From CALBPI01 sp039027435 (GTDB taxonomy: Bacteria > Pseudomonadota > Gammaproteobacteria > Steroidobacterales > Woeseiaceae): a DNA stretch of 64,000 nt. The notes beneath the pieces are model-generated. The model did no database searches. It was not told the origin of the DNA and worked only from the letters and a program-made list of their open reading frames with translations. The DNA lies in contig JBCCKF010000012.1 of assembly GCA_039027435.1 (NCBI GenBank), positions 62,001-126,000 on the forward strand, written 5' to 3'. Below are positions 24,312 to 34,700 of this stretch, in pieces. The translations under genes and the position numbers were made by a program. Position 1 is the first letter of the stretch; the number at the start of each line of letters is the position of its first letter.

Positions 24312-25194
24312 AGCCGAGGTCGCAGGTCTACTGCGCGCGAGCTGGCGTGACTACTATGAGCTGACCAAGCCACGGGTCGTGATGCTGATCGTATTCACGG
24401 CGGTCGTCGGTATGCTGTTGGCCGTGCCTGGCCTGCCGCCGATGGATCTCGTGTTGTTCGGCACAATCGGTATCGGATTCGCGTCGGCGTCCGCGGCAGC
24501 CGTCAACCAGATTATTGACGCGCGTGTGGATGCCCAAATGCGCCGCACACAGCATCGCCCTTTGGTGCAGGGCCACCTGACCGAGCGCCAGGCGCTGAGT
24601 TTTGCTGCCTTCCTCTGCCTTGCGGGCATCGGCATTCTCTGGTTTCTCGTCAACCCGCTCACCGCGGTGCTGACGTTCTTGTCGCTCGTGGGTTATGCGA
24701 TCGTCTACACGGTCTACCTGAAGCCCGCGACGCCACAGAACATCGTGATCGGCGGCGCCGCGGGAGCAGCACCTCCGGTATTGGGTTGGGTGGCGATCAC
24801 GGGTGAAGTGCACGCCTATTCGCTGCTGCTCTTTCTCATCATCTTTGTGTGGACGCCGCCGCACTTCTGGGCGTTGGCCATCGCGCGCCGCGATGAGTAT
24901 GCGAAAGTCGGCACGCCAATGTTGCCAGTGACGCACGGCATCCCCTACACCAAGCTTTCGGTATTGCTCTATACGGTTTTGCTAGTGATCGTGACGCTGC
25001 TGCCGTGGATGTCCGGCATGAGCGGACTGATCTATCTCATCGCTGCGGCGGCACTCGGCGCGCGATTCTTGCAACACGCCATCAAGTTGCGATCGGCTGA
25101 CGGCGATGCGCCGGCCATGCCGATGTTCGTGTTCTCAATCAGCTATCTGATGTATTTGTTTGCAGCGTTGCTGTTGGATCACTACCTGATCTAG
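24298..25194 (+). CDS. cyoE: Protoheme IX farnesyltransferase
   Basis: 298 aa from the ATG at 24298, overlapping ctaA. An UbiA-fold prenyltransferase with about nine helices: the first Asp-rich motif is NQIIDARVDAQMRRTQHRP (~70-90) and the second region is WTPPHFWALAIARRDEYAKV. It adds a farnesyl group to haem B to make haem O, the substrate of CtaA. It converges on the ABC permease gene with a 4-bp overlap of the 3' ends. Confidence 0.94.
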   Translation: MSKAEAEVAGLLRASWRDYYELTKPRVVMLIVFTAVVGMLLAVPGLPPMDLVLFGTIGIGFASASAAAVNQIIDARVDAQMRRTQHRPLVQGHLTERQALSFAAFLCLAGIGILWFLVNPLTAVLTFLSLVGYAIVYTVYLKPATPQNIVIGGAAGAAPPVLGWVAITGEVHAYSLLLFLIIFVWTPPHFWALAIARRDEYAKVGTPMLPVTHGIPYTKLSVLLYTVLLVIVTLLPWMSGMSGLIYLIAAAALGARFLQHAIKLRSADGDAPAMPMFVFSISYLMYLFAALLLDHYLI

Positions 25195-26441
25195 TCAGAC
25201 TGTAACGCCAACACGGGATCGAGTTTCGCGGCGGACAGCGCCGGATAAACGCCGAAGCCAACGGCGATCGTGATGCAGACCAGCACCGCCGCTGCGATCA
25301 CCAGGAACGACCAGGCCACCGCCCACCCTGCGAACGCACCGATGGTGTAGGCAAGGATCACACCGACCAGCACGCCGAGCCCGGCGCCGATGGTCGCGAT
25401 CACTGAAGTCTCGACCAGGAACTGACGTACCACGTCCTTTTCCTTGGCACCGATGGCTCGAAGCAGACCAATCTCTGATTTTCGCTCGAGCACACTGGCC
25501 AGCATGATGTTCATGATGCCGATGCCACCAACAAGCAGCGAAATTCCGGCAACTGCGGACATGACGATGGTGAAGATGCGCTGCGTGCGCTGGTGCTGTG
25601 CCAGCAGTCGCGCGGGTACGACCAAATCATAATCGTTCTGCTCGCTGTGGCGTCGTGACAGCAGGTGGTCGATCGCCTCAGCAGCTTGTCCCGGTGCAAA
25701 CGTGCCATCCAGTCGCGCCTTGATTTCATCCAGCTCGGCCGTCAATGGCTCGCGCTTGAGTCGTGCAAGGCCGGTGCGCAGGGGCAGGTAGATCTGGTCT
25801 GCTTCACCGCCGACATTGCGCCCTTGAAACTCGCTGGCGTCGAGCTGCCGGTCTTCCAGCACACCAATGACTTCTAACCAAAGGTGGTTGATCTTAATGA
25901 GCCCACCTACGGCACCACCATTCGGGAATAGGTCACGTGCGGTACCGCTGCCAAGCACTGCGACTTGAGCAAAGGTCAGGTCGTCTTCGGCGTTGAACAG
26001 TGCGCCGCGGCCAGCGCTGAGACTGGAGAGTTCAAAAAAAGCAGGGCTAACGGCAATCACCTTCGCGCTGCTCTCGCCCTCACGTGAGTAAACACTCCAG
26101 GTGCGAAACTCGCGACTTCCGGACCAGTCGTTGACGAAGGGTAGGGTGTTCGCAATGGCTTCTGCATCGCGCACACCCAGTCCAGAGGAGAACTTACGAA
26201 TTTCTTTCAGGGCTTCTCCGTCATAGCTTTTGGACTCGACTATCAGGTTGTTGAGACCCATGCCCTCAATCAACTGCAGTGCTTCGCGTTTGCCACCTTC
26301 GGAAACGGCCAACATCGCGATCACTGCGCCGACACCAAACACCATACCCAGTAGTGTGAGTGCTGTGCGCAAACGATGATGCGAGAGCTGCCCGAGCGCC
26401 TGGCGCATATCGAGCAACAGATTTTCTAGCGACTGACTCAT
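25191..26441 (-). CDS. MacB-like FtsX-domain ABC transporter permease
   Basis: 416 aa. An N-terminal helix (LRTALTLLGMVFGVGAVIAM) is followed by a periplasmic MacB core (~45-275) and three C-terminal helices in an FtsX domain (GGIGIMNIMLASVLERKSEI GLL motif near 300; VYPALSAAKLDPVLAL at the end). It belongs to the type VII ABC exporters, which work mechanically from the periplasm and do not carry substrate through the membrane. The ATPase is encoded at the head of the same operon rather than fused. It overlaps the upstream adaptor gene by 4 bp (ATGA). Confidence 0.88.
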   Translation of the reverse strand: MSQSLENLLLDMRQALGQLSHHRLRTALTLLGMVFGVGAVIAMLAVSEGGKREALQLIEGMGLNNLIVESKSYDGEALKEIRKFSSGLGVRDAEAIANTLPFVNDWSGSREFRTWSVYSREGESSAKVIAVSPAFFELSSLSAGRGALFNAEDDLTFAQVAVLGSGTARDLFPNGGAVGGLIKINHLWLEVIGVLEDRQLDASEFQGRNVGGEADQIYLPLRTGLARLKREPLTAELDEIKARLDGTFAPGQAAEAIDHLLSRRHSEQNDYDLVVPARLLAQHQRTQRIFTIVMSAVAGISLLVGGIGIMNIMLASVLERKSEIGLLRAIGAKEKDVVRQFLVETSVIATIGAGLGVLVGVILAYTIGAFAGWAVAWSFLVIAAAVLVCITIAVGFGVYPALSAAKLDPVLALQSD

Positions 26442-27640
26442 CCGGCGCCTGCGGGGGCGACGAGCAGCACCTCATCACCGCGCTTCAACCCACCGGATAC
26501 CTCAACAATATCCGGTCCGCGTGCGCCGATAGTGATCTCTCGTCGCGCAGGCGTCGACCCGCCTTCGTCGACATACACAAAGTACGCACCGGCTTCCGAG
26601 AAAATCGCCTGAGCGGGCACAACAATGGAGGCGTCGAGCTGGCCGGTGACGATCTCGCCACGCAGCTGACTACCGACCCGCATCAGCTCCGGGTCAATAG
26701 CGTCAATCTCGGCCTCGACCGAGAAAAATTTCTGCGGCTCCTCACGCTTCAGCGGCGTAGCAACGGGAGATATGGTCAGCACGGTTGCGGTGAACTGTTG
26801 CGTCGGCGCGGCGTCCATTCGCAATCTCACTGGCTGTCCTTCCGCTAATCCGACAGCGTCCGCTTCGGCGACGTAGAGTTGCGCGCGTACCTTGCCCTTG
26901 ATGGGCAGCAGCCCTACCGGCATACCCGGGAAAACGCGTTTGCCTTTGCCGAGCTTTGCGCCCCACGGCGTACTCGCGTAGATGAATGTGCCGTCGGCTG
27001 GGCTGCGCAACTCCATCATCGAGAGCGCCTGATCCTGCTTGGCAAGCTTCTGCCGCTCCCCTTCCTGTAGCGATACGATCGCGGCACGTTCGGCCTGTGT
27101 GCGTTGATCAAACGTCTCCCACTGCCATTGCAGGAACGACGCCTCGACGTTGAGATAGTCGACGTCGGACAGGGCGTCAATGATCTCATTTCGACTCAGG
27201 ATGGTCTGGTCGACGTTTGCAAAGGTTTCGGTGATGACACGTTCACCGTCCACTCGATCCGATTCATGATCGATACGCACCTGCTCGAGCTCTCCGACGC
27301 GGGAGAGATCGGATAATTGAAAATCTGACTTGGCGACAGCGTTCGCGGTCGATCGGCGAGTCTGGATGATCTGAGTCTCGTCAAAGCGGGCAACGACCTC
27401 GCCCTTTTTGACCTCGGAAAACTCCGGCGCCATCCATGCGATGTTGAAACCCATCCGTAATCCTGGGGGCAGTGCCACCGGCATAGACTCCGAGGCGATC
27501 AGTTCGCCGTGGGCGCTGACGGTCAGCTCGGTGGCAACGTTGTCGACGACGACGCGCGGACTGGTTTGCGACTCGCTGCTGCAGCCGCCGACAACGAGAC
27601 CTGCTGCCGCCATTAAGAGGAATGCTCTGTTTCTCACCAC
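26438..27640 (-). CDS. HlyD/MacA-type adaptor lipoprotein (third adaptor)
   Basis: 400 aa with a lipobox LVVGGCSSESQ. Barrel-sandwich half motifs flank a helical hairpin: FSEVKKGEVVARFDETQI at the N side and MELRSPADGTFIY after the coiled coil. A beta-barrel and membrane-proximal domain follow (QLYVAEADAVGLAEGQPVRL; VPAQAIFSEAGAYFVYVDEG). It would link the MacB-like permease to an outer-membrane channel. It is the third adaptor gene in the operon, overlapping the second by 7 bp and the permease by 4 bp. Confidence 0.82.
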   Translation of the reverse strand: MVRNRAFLLMAAAGLVVGGCSSESQTSPRVVVDNVATELTVSAHGELIASESMPVALPPGLRMGFNIAWMAPEFSEVKKGEVVARFDETQIIQTRRSTANAVAKSDFQLSDLSRVGELEQVRIDHESDRVDGERVITETFANVDQTILSRNEIIDALSDVDYLNVEASFLQWQWETFDQRTQAERAAIVSLQEGERQKLAKQDQALSMMELRSPADGTFIYASTPWGAKLGKGKRVFPGMPVGLLPIKGKVRAQLYVAEADAVGLAEGQPVRLRMDAAPTQQFTATVLTISPVATPLKREEPQKFFSVEAEIDAIDPELMRVGSQLRGEIVTGQLDASIVVPAQAIFSEAGAYFVYVDEGGSTPARREITIGARGPDIVEVSGGLKRGDEVLLVAPAGAG

Positions 27641-28785
27641 TCAATCTCCATGCCATCGCGGAGGCCTGCAGTGACAATCCGCATGCCAGCGCTTGTATTG
27701 CCGAGTTTGACCGATTGCCAACCCGAGCGGGTTTTAACACCAGGCTCGCCCGCCTTGTATCGCAGCGCCTCAGTTGGAATCGCAATCGCATCGGCGACGG
27801 TGTCGACCGTGACATCAACCTTTGTCGACATTCCGGGCCGCAGCTCCACTTTGGCTGCCTCGGCAAGCTCGATCGTGACACCGCGCACCATTGCCTGTGA
27901 AAATCTCGACTGTCTGCGAACGATGCTGCTGATCTCAGAGACGACGCCTTTTAGTTCCGCGCCGCCGGCGGCTTCAATCGTGACCGTGGCACTCTGCCCA
28001 TTCTTCAGTCGTGCCGCCGCGAACTCGGGTATGTCCGCTTTGACGACCAGCACGGTGTCGTCAACCAGCTCGACGACGGTCATTCCTGGATTGACGCTTT
28101 CATTGACATCCAGCTTTTGTCCGTCGTTACCGGTGCCGACGACAACCAATCCCGCGCGCGGTGCCCGGATAGTAAAAGACTCGAGTTCCGCTTGTGCCGC
28201 ACGTAGCTCGCTCTCGAGCCGTCGAACATCAGCTTCGAGCTCGGCAAGCCTTGAGTCACGCACTTTGGCGACAAGACCGGCGCGACGCTGTTCACGCTGT
28301 AAGGTGTCTCCGGTGAACGCGCGTTCCTCGATCAATTTTCGATATTCGAGACCGGCGTAGACCGTCGGGTCCACGGCTGCTTTTCGAGCCGCTTTGTCCG
28401 CGTCGCTTTCGGCCGCCGCGATGCGAACTTTGTCTTCCTCTACTTCGCGCGCCAGTGTCTCGAGGAGCGAGGTCAATTCACTGCGTTTGGCATTGAGCTG
28501 CGCCTGCTTGCTCTTCACGCGATCATCCGAGGCGCTGCCGTCAAACTCGGCTAGCACATCGCCTTCGGCCACACGGGTGCCCTCGCGTGCAATTTTTGTA
28601 ATGGCGATGCGCCAGCTTTGCGAAGGTGGTGGTCCGAACAGCAGACCTTCGCTCGGAGCGATAACACCGCTTGCGGAGATGGTGATTGGGCGATCTTCGG
28701 TTCTTACTTCGTGCCAGGACTGCGCCGCCGCGATGGCAGGCAGGAGCGTCAGTCCGCAAACAGCGATCCAACGTTTCACGGGCAG
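27634..28785 (-). CDS. HlyD-type periplasmic adaptor (second adaptor)
   Basis: 383 aa from the ATG at 28785 (MLPVKRWIAVCGLTLLPAIA), a Sec signal peptide rather than a lipobox; starting here leaves a 4-bp gap after the upstream gene. Lipoyl-like half motifs (IAREGTRVAEGDVLAEFDGS; FTIRAPRAGLVVVGTGNDG) flank a ~100-residue coiled coil (VRRLESELRAAQAELES). The beta-barrel has LRPGMSTKVDVTVDTVADAI. It is clearly different in sequence from the adaptors on either side, so the three are not recent duplicates. Confidence 0.82.
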   Translation of the reverse strand: MPVKRWIAVCGLTLLPAIAAAQSWHEVRTEDRPITISASGVIAPSEGLLFGPPPSQSWRIAITKIAREGTRVAEGDVLAEFDGSASDDRVKSKQAQLNAKRSELTSLLETLAREVEEDKVRIAAAESDADKAARKAAVDPTVYAGLEYRKLIEERAFTGDTLQREQRRAGLVAKVRDSRLAELEADVRRLESELRAAQAELESFTIRAPRAGLVVVGTGNDGQKLDVNESVNPGMTVVELVDDTVLVVKADIPEFAAARLKNGQSATVTIEAAGGAELKGVVSEISSIVRRQSRFSQAMVRGVTIELAEAAKVELRPGMSTKVDVTVDTVADAIAIPTEALRYKAGEPGVKTRSGWQSVKLGNTSAGMRIVTAGLRDGMEIEW

Positions 28786-28789
28786 CATG

Positions 28790-29755
28790 TTACTCAACCT
28801 CCTGTGACGGGACACCGAGCACGCTCATGCCGGGCATGATCTCGCTAGGCAACGCAACCATCGGTTCGGCGTATGCCTCGAAGTAGCCACTGTCGCTCCA
28901 GTCCTGTTTGTCGAGTGCTTGGCTGGAACGCCATGCAATCACCGCGGGGAACGATGGGATACCTTGCGCGTCAGCCGATACCTCGAGAGTTTTGCCCTGA
29001 GCAAATTGCAGGTAGTCGGCTTCGTGAATCCAGAAACGCACCTGCAGGTCTTCGCGGCTGGCGATGGACACAATCTGGAGACCGCCATAGAGCGTGTCTC
29101 CCGGAAAGATCTTCCGACCGGTGAACGGGTTTTCCGCGTAAATCACAAATCCACCTTTTTCAGCGCGAATTTCTGTGGCGGCCAGTGCGTCGGCAATACG
29201 TTGGTACTCGACTTCCGCCTGCTCGATATCGAGTGCCGCTTCGGCCTTTGCATCGCGCAGCTTCTGGCGTCGATTCGCGAGCTCCTGTTCGGTACGGGCC
29301 AGCATTTGATTCGCCGTCTCAAGCGTGAGTTGGTATCGGTCGTAATCGAGGCGCGGGATGGTTTCTGCGGGAATCGTCGCATCGAGTGCTGCGACCTTTT
29401 GTCGCATCGTTGCGTACGAGAGGTCTTGCTCACCATCGAGCACTGAGAGTTCCGCCTCGTCGACGCTGCGCGTTGCTGTGAAACGAATTTTTTCGAGATC
29501 CGAACGCGCTTTTTCTTCCTCGCCGATCAGTGTGCCTGGGTCGAGTCGAACGACGAGATCTCCAGCGGCAACTTCCTCGCCTTCATCGGCCATCCACTCG
29601 ATGCGCCGCTGCCATCCGCCAGGCAGTGACGGCATCTCGATCGTTTGCGCGGCAACATCCTCGATGACGCCTGTCAGCAAAGGTGCGGCGTGGACGCTCG
29701 AAAATGCCGTGCAGCCGACGGCCACGAGGGTACTAATGGGTTTTGTTTTGAACAT
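28790..29755 (-). CDS. HlyD-type periplasmic adaptor (first adaptor, short)
   Basis: 321 aa with a Sec signal peptide (STLVAVGCTAFSSVHAAP). Half motifs EGEEVAAGDLVVRLDPGTL and IRAEKGGFVIYAENPFTG flank a coiled coil. It is shorter than the other two and has a reduced membrane-proximal end. Its start overlaps the ABC ATPase gene by 23 bp. Confidence 0.8.
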   Translation of the reverse strand: MFKTKPISTLVAVGCTAFSSVHAAPLLTGVIEDVAAQTIEMPSLPGGWQRRIEWMADEGEEVAAGDLVVRLDPGTLIGEEEKARSDLEKIRFTATRSVDEAELSVLDGEQDLSYATMRQKVAALDATIPAETIPRLDYDRYQLTLETANQMLARTEQELANRRQKLRDAKAEAALDIEQAEVEYQRIADALAATEIRAEKGGFVIYAENPFTGRKIFPGDTLYGGLQIVSIASREDLQVRFWIHEADYLQFAQGKTLEVSADAQGIPSFPAVIAWRSSQALDKQDWSDSGYFEAYAEPMVALPSEIMPGMSVLGVPSQEVE

Positions 29756-30416
29756 CTCGCTCTACCTTTCCATCGCGCATGTGGATCACACGACTCGCAT
29801 ACGCCGCAATCTCGTCTTCATGCGTCACCATCACAATGGTTTGTCCTTGTTTGTTCAGTTCCGTAAATAGGCCCATGATTTCGACGGACGTCTTGCTATC
29901 CAGGTTCCCAGTCGGCTCGTCAGCGAGCAACAAAGGCGGTTTGCTGACCAGTGCGCGAGCGATAGCGACCCGCTGTCGCTGACCGCCAGACAACTGGTTC
30001 GGCCGATGATCCATGCGATCTGACAGGCCCAGATGATCAAGCATACCTTCAGCGGCAGCTCGTGCCTCACCCATATCTGCATCTCGGTAACGATAGGGTA
30101 GCAGCGTGTTCTCCAGCGCCGTCATGCGAGGTAACAGGTGGAAGCTCTGGAACACAAAACCAATGTGCTGGTTTCGGATTTCGGAGAGCTCGGCATCGTC
30201 GCGCTGACTGATCGATTCACCGAGCAGGCGGTACTCGCCGTCGTCCGGCGTATCGAGACAGCCGAGAATGTTCATCAGTGTTGACTTGCCTGAGCCGGAT
30301 GGGCCCATGACGGCGACGAACTCGCCCTCGTTCACTTTGATGTCCACATGATCCAGTGCATGCACGACGGAGTCGCCGACGTGGAAGCGGCGAACCAGAG
30401 CATTGGTTTCGATCAT
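29733..30416 (-). CDS. MacB/LolD-type ABC transporter ATPase
   Basis: About 227 aa from MIETNALVRR (ATG 30416); in-frame ATG 30452 adds 12 residues. Motifs: Walker A GPSGSGKST, Q-loop FVFQSFHLLPRMTALENTLL, signature LSGGQRQRVAIARAL, Walker B LLLADEPTGNLDS, H-loop MVTHE. This is the ATPase class that drives MacB/LolCDE-type exporters. It is first in a five-gene operon with three adaptors and one permease. The outer membrane factor encoded on the opposite strand nearby may be shared. Confidence 0.9.
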   Translation of the reverse strand: MIETNALVRRFHVGDSVVHALDHVDIKVNEGEFVAVMGPSGSGKSTLMNILGCLDTPDDGEYRLLGESISQRDDAELSEIRNQHIGFVFQSFHLLPRMTALENTLLPYRYRDADMGEARAAAEGMLDHLGLSDRMDHRPNQLSGGQRQRVAIARALVSKPPLLLADEPTGNLDSKTSVEIMGLFTELNKQGQTIVMVTHEDEIAAYASRVIHMRDGKVERDVQNKTH

Positions 30417-30595
30417 GGGACGGTCCGTGAAAACTCGAGCTGCGGGACTCATGAGTGTAAACACTTCGGCGTAGGATGCAGTACAGATGCAAGACGCGTC
30501 TTTAAGTACACTAACAACATACAAACGATTGAACGACCAGAAACAGGGTATGGGGGTGGTGCGCTGTTCGGTTGCTTAAACAGGGAGACGCACAC
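30417..30595. promoter_or_regulatory. Divergent control region of the ABC and RND efflux operons
   Basis: Contains a perfect 12-bp palindrome AAGACGCGTCTT (30491-30502) and, nearer the ABC side, AGTGT-AA-ACACT (30454-30465; inside the gene if the longer ABC ATPase start is used). Both are of the size bound by TetR/MarR-type efflux repressors, but no such regulator gene is in the window. Confidence 0.4.
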
Positions 30596-31789
30596 GTGTT
30601 TTGTGTTCAGGGACTTGAGAACGCCCCACGCAAGTTATTGATTGGTATTGGGGCGATCGCATTGGCCGGATGCGGCGGCGGCGGTCCCGGCGAGATGGAA
30701 ATGCCGCCTACTGCGGTCGCGATCGCGGACGTTATTGCGCGTGATGTGACCGATTGGGACGAATTCAGCGGCCGCATCGAAGCGGTAGAGACTATCGAGA
30801 TTCGCCCGCGGGTCACGGGGTATCTCACTCAAGTGCATTTCACGGAGGGTGCACTGGTCGAGGCAGGCGATCTGTTGTTCTCCATCGATGATCGTGAGTA
30901 TCGGGCGGAAGCCACGCTCTCTGAGGCAGATCTTGCGCGAGCGCGCACGCGTCTGCAGGTTGCTGAGCAGGAAGCCGCACGTGGCGAGAAGCTTGTTGAA
31001 GCGAAAGCGCTGTCGGCCGAGGAACAGGACCGCCGCACCGGTGAGCTGAGACAGGCGAGGGCTGACTTCGAGAGCGCGAAAGCGCGGTTAGATCGCGTGT
31101 CGCTCGATGTCGAGTTCACGCAGCTGCGCGCTCCGATCAGCGGGCGCGTCGGTGAGGCGCTGGTGCGACCGGGAAATCTTGTGAGCCCCGGCGAGACGTT
31201 GCTGACCACGCTGGTCTCGGTCGATCCAATCCATGTCGTCTTTGAGGGCGATGAGCAGATCTACCTGAAGTATCAGGCGCAGGCGCGTTCAGGTGAGCGG
31301 CCGAGTTCCCGCGATGTACGCAACCCGGTACAGGTTGGGCTAGCGTCTGATACCGATTATCCCTATCACGGCGAGATGAACTTCGTTGATAACCAGGTGG
31401 ACGCTGCGACCGGCACGATTCAGGGCCGGGCCGAGCTGCCGAATCCTGATGGATTTCTGATACCCGGGTTGTTTGCACGGGTACGCCTGCTCGGTAGTGG
31501 CAGCTACGAGGCATTGATGGTGCATGAGGCTGCGATCCTGACCGACCAGGACCGGAAGTACGTGTACGTCGCGACGCCGGAAAACCTTGCGGTGCGCCGT
31601 GATGTGGTCACCGGTCGTCAGATCGATGATTTGGTCGTCATTCAGGAAGGTCTAGAGCCCGGTGAGCAGATCGTCGTCAATGGTGTGGCGAAAATCTTTT
31701 TCTCCGGGGCGCCCATCGTGGGTCGATTGGTGTCAATGGAGACACCGTTCGCTGAGTCCGAGTCAGCCGCTGCGGACGCGACGCCGTGA
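30596..31789 (+). CDS. RND efflux periplasmic adaptor lipoprotein
   Basis: About 397 aa from a GTG at 30596 with GGGAG upstream; the frame is open to a TTG at 30572. Lipobox IALAGCGGG. AcrA/MexE pattern: IEIRPRVTGYLTQVHFTEGA, then the coiled coil, VEFTQLRAPISGRVGEALVR, VDPIHVVFEGDEQIYLKY and the C-terminal VQEGLEPGEQIVVNGVAKI-type end. It links the RND pump to the outer-membrane factor. Its stop overlaps the pump gene start (GTGA). Confidence 0.92.
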   Translation: MFCVQGLENAPRKLLIGIGAIALAGCGGGGPGEMEMPPTAVAIADVIARDVTDWDEFSGRIEAVETIEIRPRVTGYLTQVHFTEGALVEAGDLLFSIDDREYRAEATLSEADLARARTRLQVAEQEAARGEKLVEAKALSAEEQDRRTGELRQARADFESAKARLDRVSLDVEFTQLRAPISGRVGEALVRPGNLVSPGETLLTTLVSVDPIHVVFEGDEQIYLKYQAQARSGERPSSRDVRNPVQVGLASDTDYPYHGEMNFVDNQVDAATGTIQGRAELPNPDGFLIPGLFARVRLLGSGSYEALMVHEAAILTDQDRKYVYVATPENLAVRRDVVTGRQIDDLVVIQEGLEPGEQIVVNGVAKIFFSGAPIVGRLVSMETPFAESESAAADATP

Positions 31790-34700
31790 ATCTCGCAAGA
31801 ACCTTTGTTGACCGTCCGATCTTCGCGGCGGTCTTGTCGCTGTTCATCCTGATCTGCGGCGCGTTGGCGATTCCCGCGCTGCCGGTGAGCGAATACCCGA
31901 ACGTTGTGCCGCCAACCGTGCAGGTCGTGGCGCGCTATCCGGGCGCCAACCCGACCGTGATTTCCGAAACTGTCGCCGCGCCGCTCGAAGAGGCGATCAA
32001 CGGCGTCGAGAACATGATCTACATGAAGTCGGTGGCGAGCTCGGATGGCACGATGACGCTCGACATTACGTTCGCCGGCGGCACCGACATCGATCTTTCG
32101 CAGGTGCAGGTGCAAAACCGCGTCGCTCAAGCCTTGCCGCGGTTGCCGGAGGCAGTACGACTGCTGGGTGTCTCCACGATCAAGGCATCACCGACGCTCA
32201 CGATGGTCGTTCATGTCACCTCGACCGACGGACAGTACGACGGTGCGTATCTTTCCAATTTCGTGACGCTGCGCATTAAAGATGAGCTTGCTCGTATTCC
32301 GGGCGTCGGTCAGGCGGTGGTGTTCGGTGCTGGCAACTACGCGATGCGTGTTTGGCTTGACCCCGAGAAAGTGGCGGCGCGTGAGCTTACGGTCGGCGAT
32401 ATCGTCGCGGCGATCCGTGAGCAGAACGTGCAGGCTTCCGGAGGCTCCATCGGCGCGCCGCCATTGCCGGGTGCAGATCTGCAGGTGTCTATTTCGGCAG
32501 AAGGGCGGTTGGAGACGGTCGAAGAGTTCGGTGACATCGTCGTGAAGTCGGGCGACCCGGGCTCGATCACACAACTCCGGGATGTGGCGCGCATCGAGCT
32601 TGGCGCAGAAACCTATTCGCTCGAGTCGTATCTGAATAACCAAACGGCCGCAGCGATTCCGATCTTCGAGAGCCCAGGCGCCAATGCGTTGGCATTGTCG
32701 GCCGCGGTGCGACAGAAAATGGCCGAGCTGGCCGAATCATTCCCGCCTGGTGTGGAGTGGCGGGTTGCCTACGACCCGACGGTGTTCGTGCAGCAATCGA
32801 TTGAGTCGGTGGTCGAAACACTGCTGGAGGCGGTGTTGCTCGTGGTGCTCGTTGTCGTGCTGTTCCTGCAGACGTGGCGCGCCTCGATCATCCCGTTACT
32901 CGCGGTCCCGGTTTCGGTGATCGGTACATTCGCAGTGTTGCTGCTGCTCGGGTTCACGATCAATGTACTCACGCTGTTCGGCCTTGTGGTCGCCATCGGT
33001 ATCGTTGTGGACGATGCCATCGTCGTTGTGGAAAACGTCGAGCGACATATCGAGATGGGCAAGTCGCCACGTGATGCCGCGCATGCTGCAATGTCTGAGG
33101 TTTCCGGGCCCATCGTCGCGATCTCGCTCGTGCTGGCGGCCGTGTTTGTACCGCTGGCATTCCTTGAGGGTGTGACCGGCGAGTTCTACCGACAGTTTGC
33201 CGTGTCGATTACGGCGTCGGTCACGATCTCTGCTTTCAACTCACTCACGTTGTCGCCCGCGCTCTCGGCGATGCTATTGAAGCCGCACGGAGCTCCGTTA
33301 CAAACGACTGGCAAAGTCATCAACGCTTTGCTCGGGTGGGTGTTTCGTCCCTTTAACCGTTGGTTCGAGCGTGGCTCGGCACACTACTCGCGCCGGGTCG
33401 AGGTCTACATCCGCCGTAGTAAACGCCTCATGGTGATTTATGCCGGGCTGTTGGTGATTGCCGTAATGGCCTTCCGCGCCGTGCCGGGTGGCTTTATCCC
33501 TGAGCAGGACAAGCAATACCTGTTCGCGGGTGCGCTGTTGCCGGAAGGTGCCAGTCTCAATCGATCGGTCGAAATGATCAGCGAGATGGCCGAGATCGCG
33601 ATGCAAACCCCAGGGGTTGCTAACGCCGTGCAGTTCCCGGGGCTGAATGCGGTGCATTTCGCGAACACGCCCAATACCGGGACCATGTTTATCGGCATCG
33701 ATCCCGCCGAAGAGCGCGAGATGAGTGCTGTGGAGTTGTCCTACGCACTGACCGGTGCATTCAGTCAGCTTGAGGAGGGTCTGGGTTTCGCGGCGATGCC
33801 GCCACCCGTGCTCGGCCTTGGAAACTCCTCCGGCGTCGAACTGTATGTACAGGATCGCTCGGGCCTTGGGTTCGATCAGCTGAACATGGCGACTCAGGGT
33901 CTGCTCGGTGCTTTGCGCGCGACGCCGGGTTTCTCGCCGTTCTCGGTGCGTTCTCTCTCGCAGACGAATGTCCCACAGCTGGCGGCAAACGTGGACCGAC
34001 GCAAGGTGAAGGAACAGAACCTCAGGCTGGATGAGGTCTACGACGCGCTACAGAGTTATCTCGGCTCGACCTACGTCAACGACTTCAATCGGTTCGGTCG
34101 CACCTACAGTGTCTACGTGCAAGCGGATGCGAGATTCCGCGACCAGCAGGAAGACATTTCGCGTATTCAGGTGCGTGATCGTTTCGGCAATATGATTCCG
34201 ATTTCCAGCGTGCTTTCGATTGAACCGACGTTCGGGCCTGATCCCGTAATTCGCTTCAATGGGTATCCCGCTGCGGACGTCACAGCAGGCATTGTGCCTG
34301 GCCAGCTCACCTCGGCTGAGGCGCTGCCGGTCGTGCAGGACCTCGCGCGTCAGACCTTACCGCGCGGTATGGATATCGCGTGGACCGGGCTGACCTATCA
34401 GGAAGCCACGCAGGGCAACACCGCCATCTACGTGTTCCCGCTGTGTATTGTTTTCGTGTACCTCGTGCTAGCGGCGCTCTATGAAAGCTGGGCTTTGCCG
34501 TTATCGGTGATTCTCATTGTGCCGTTGTGTCTGATGGCGGCGATTGGCGGCATTTGGGTTCTGAATCAAGCGACCGGATTGATCTTTGGTTTGAAAATCG
34601 CGACGGGGGCGATTTTGCCGCCACCGGCATCGGCGCCACCGACGTTTCTCGACAACAATCTCTTCACGCAAATTGGGCTTGTCGTCCTGATGGGTCTTGC

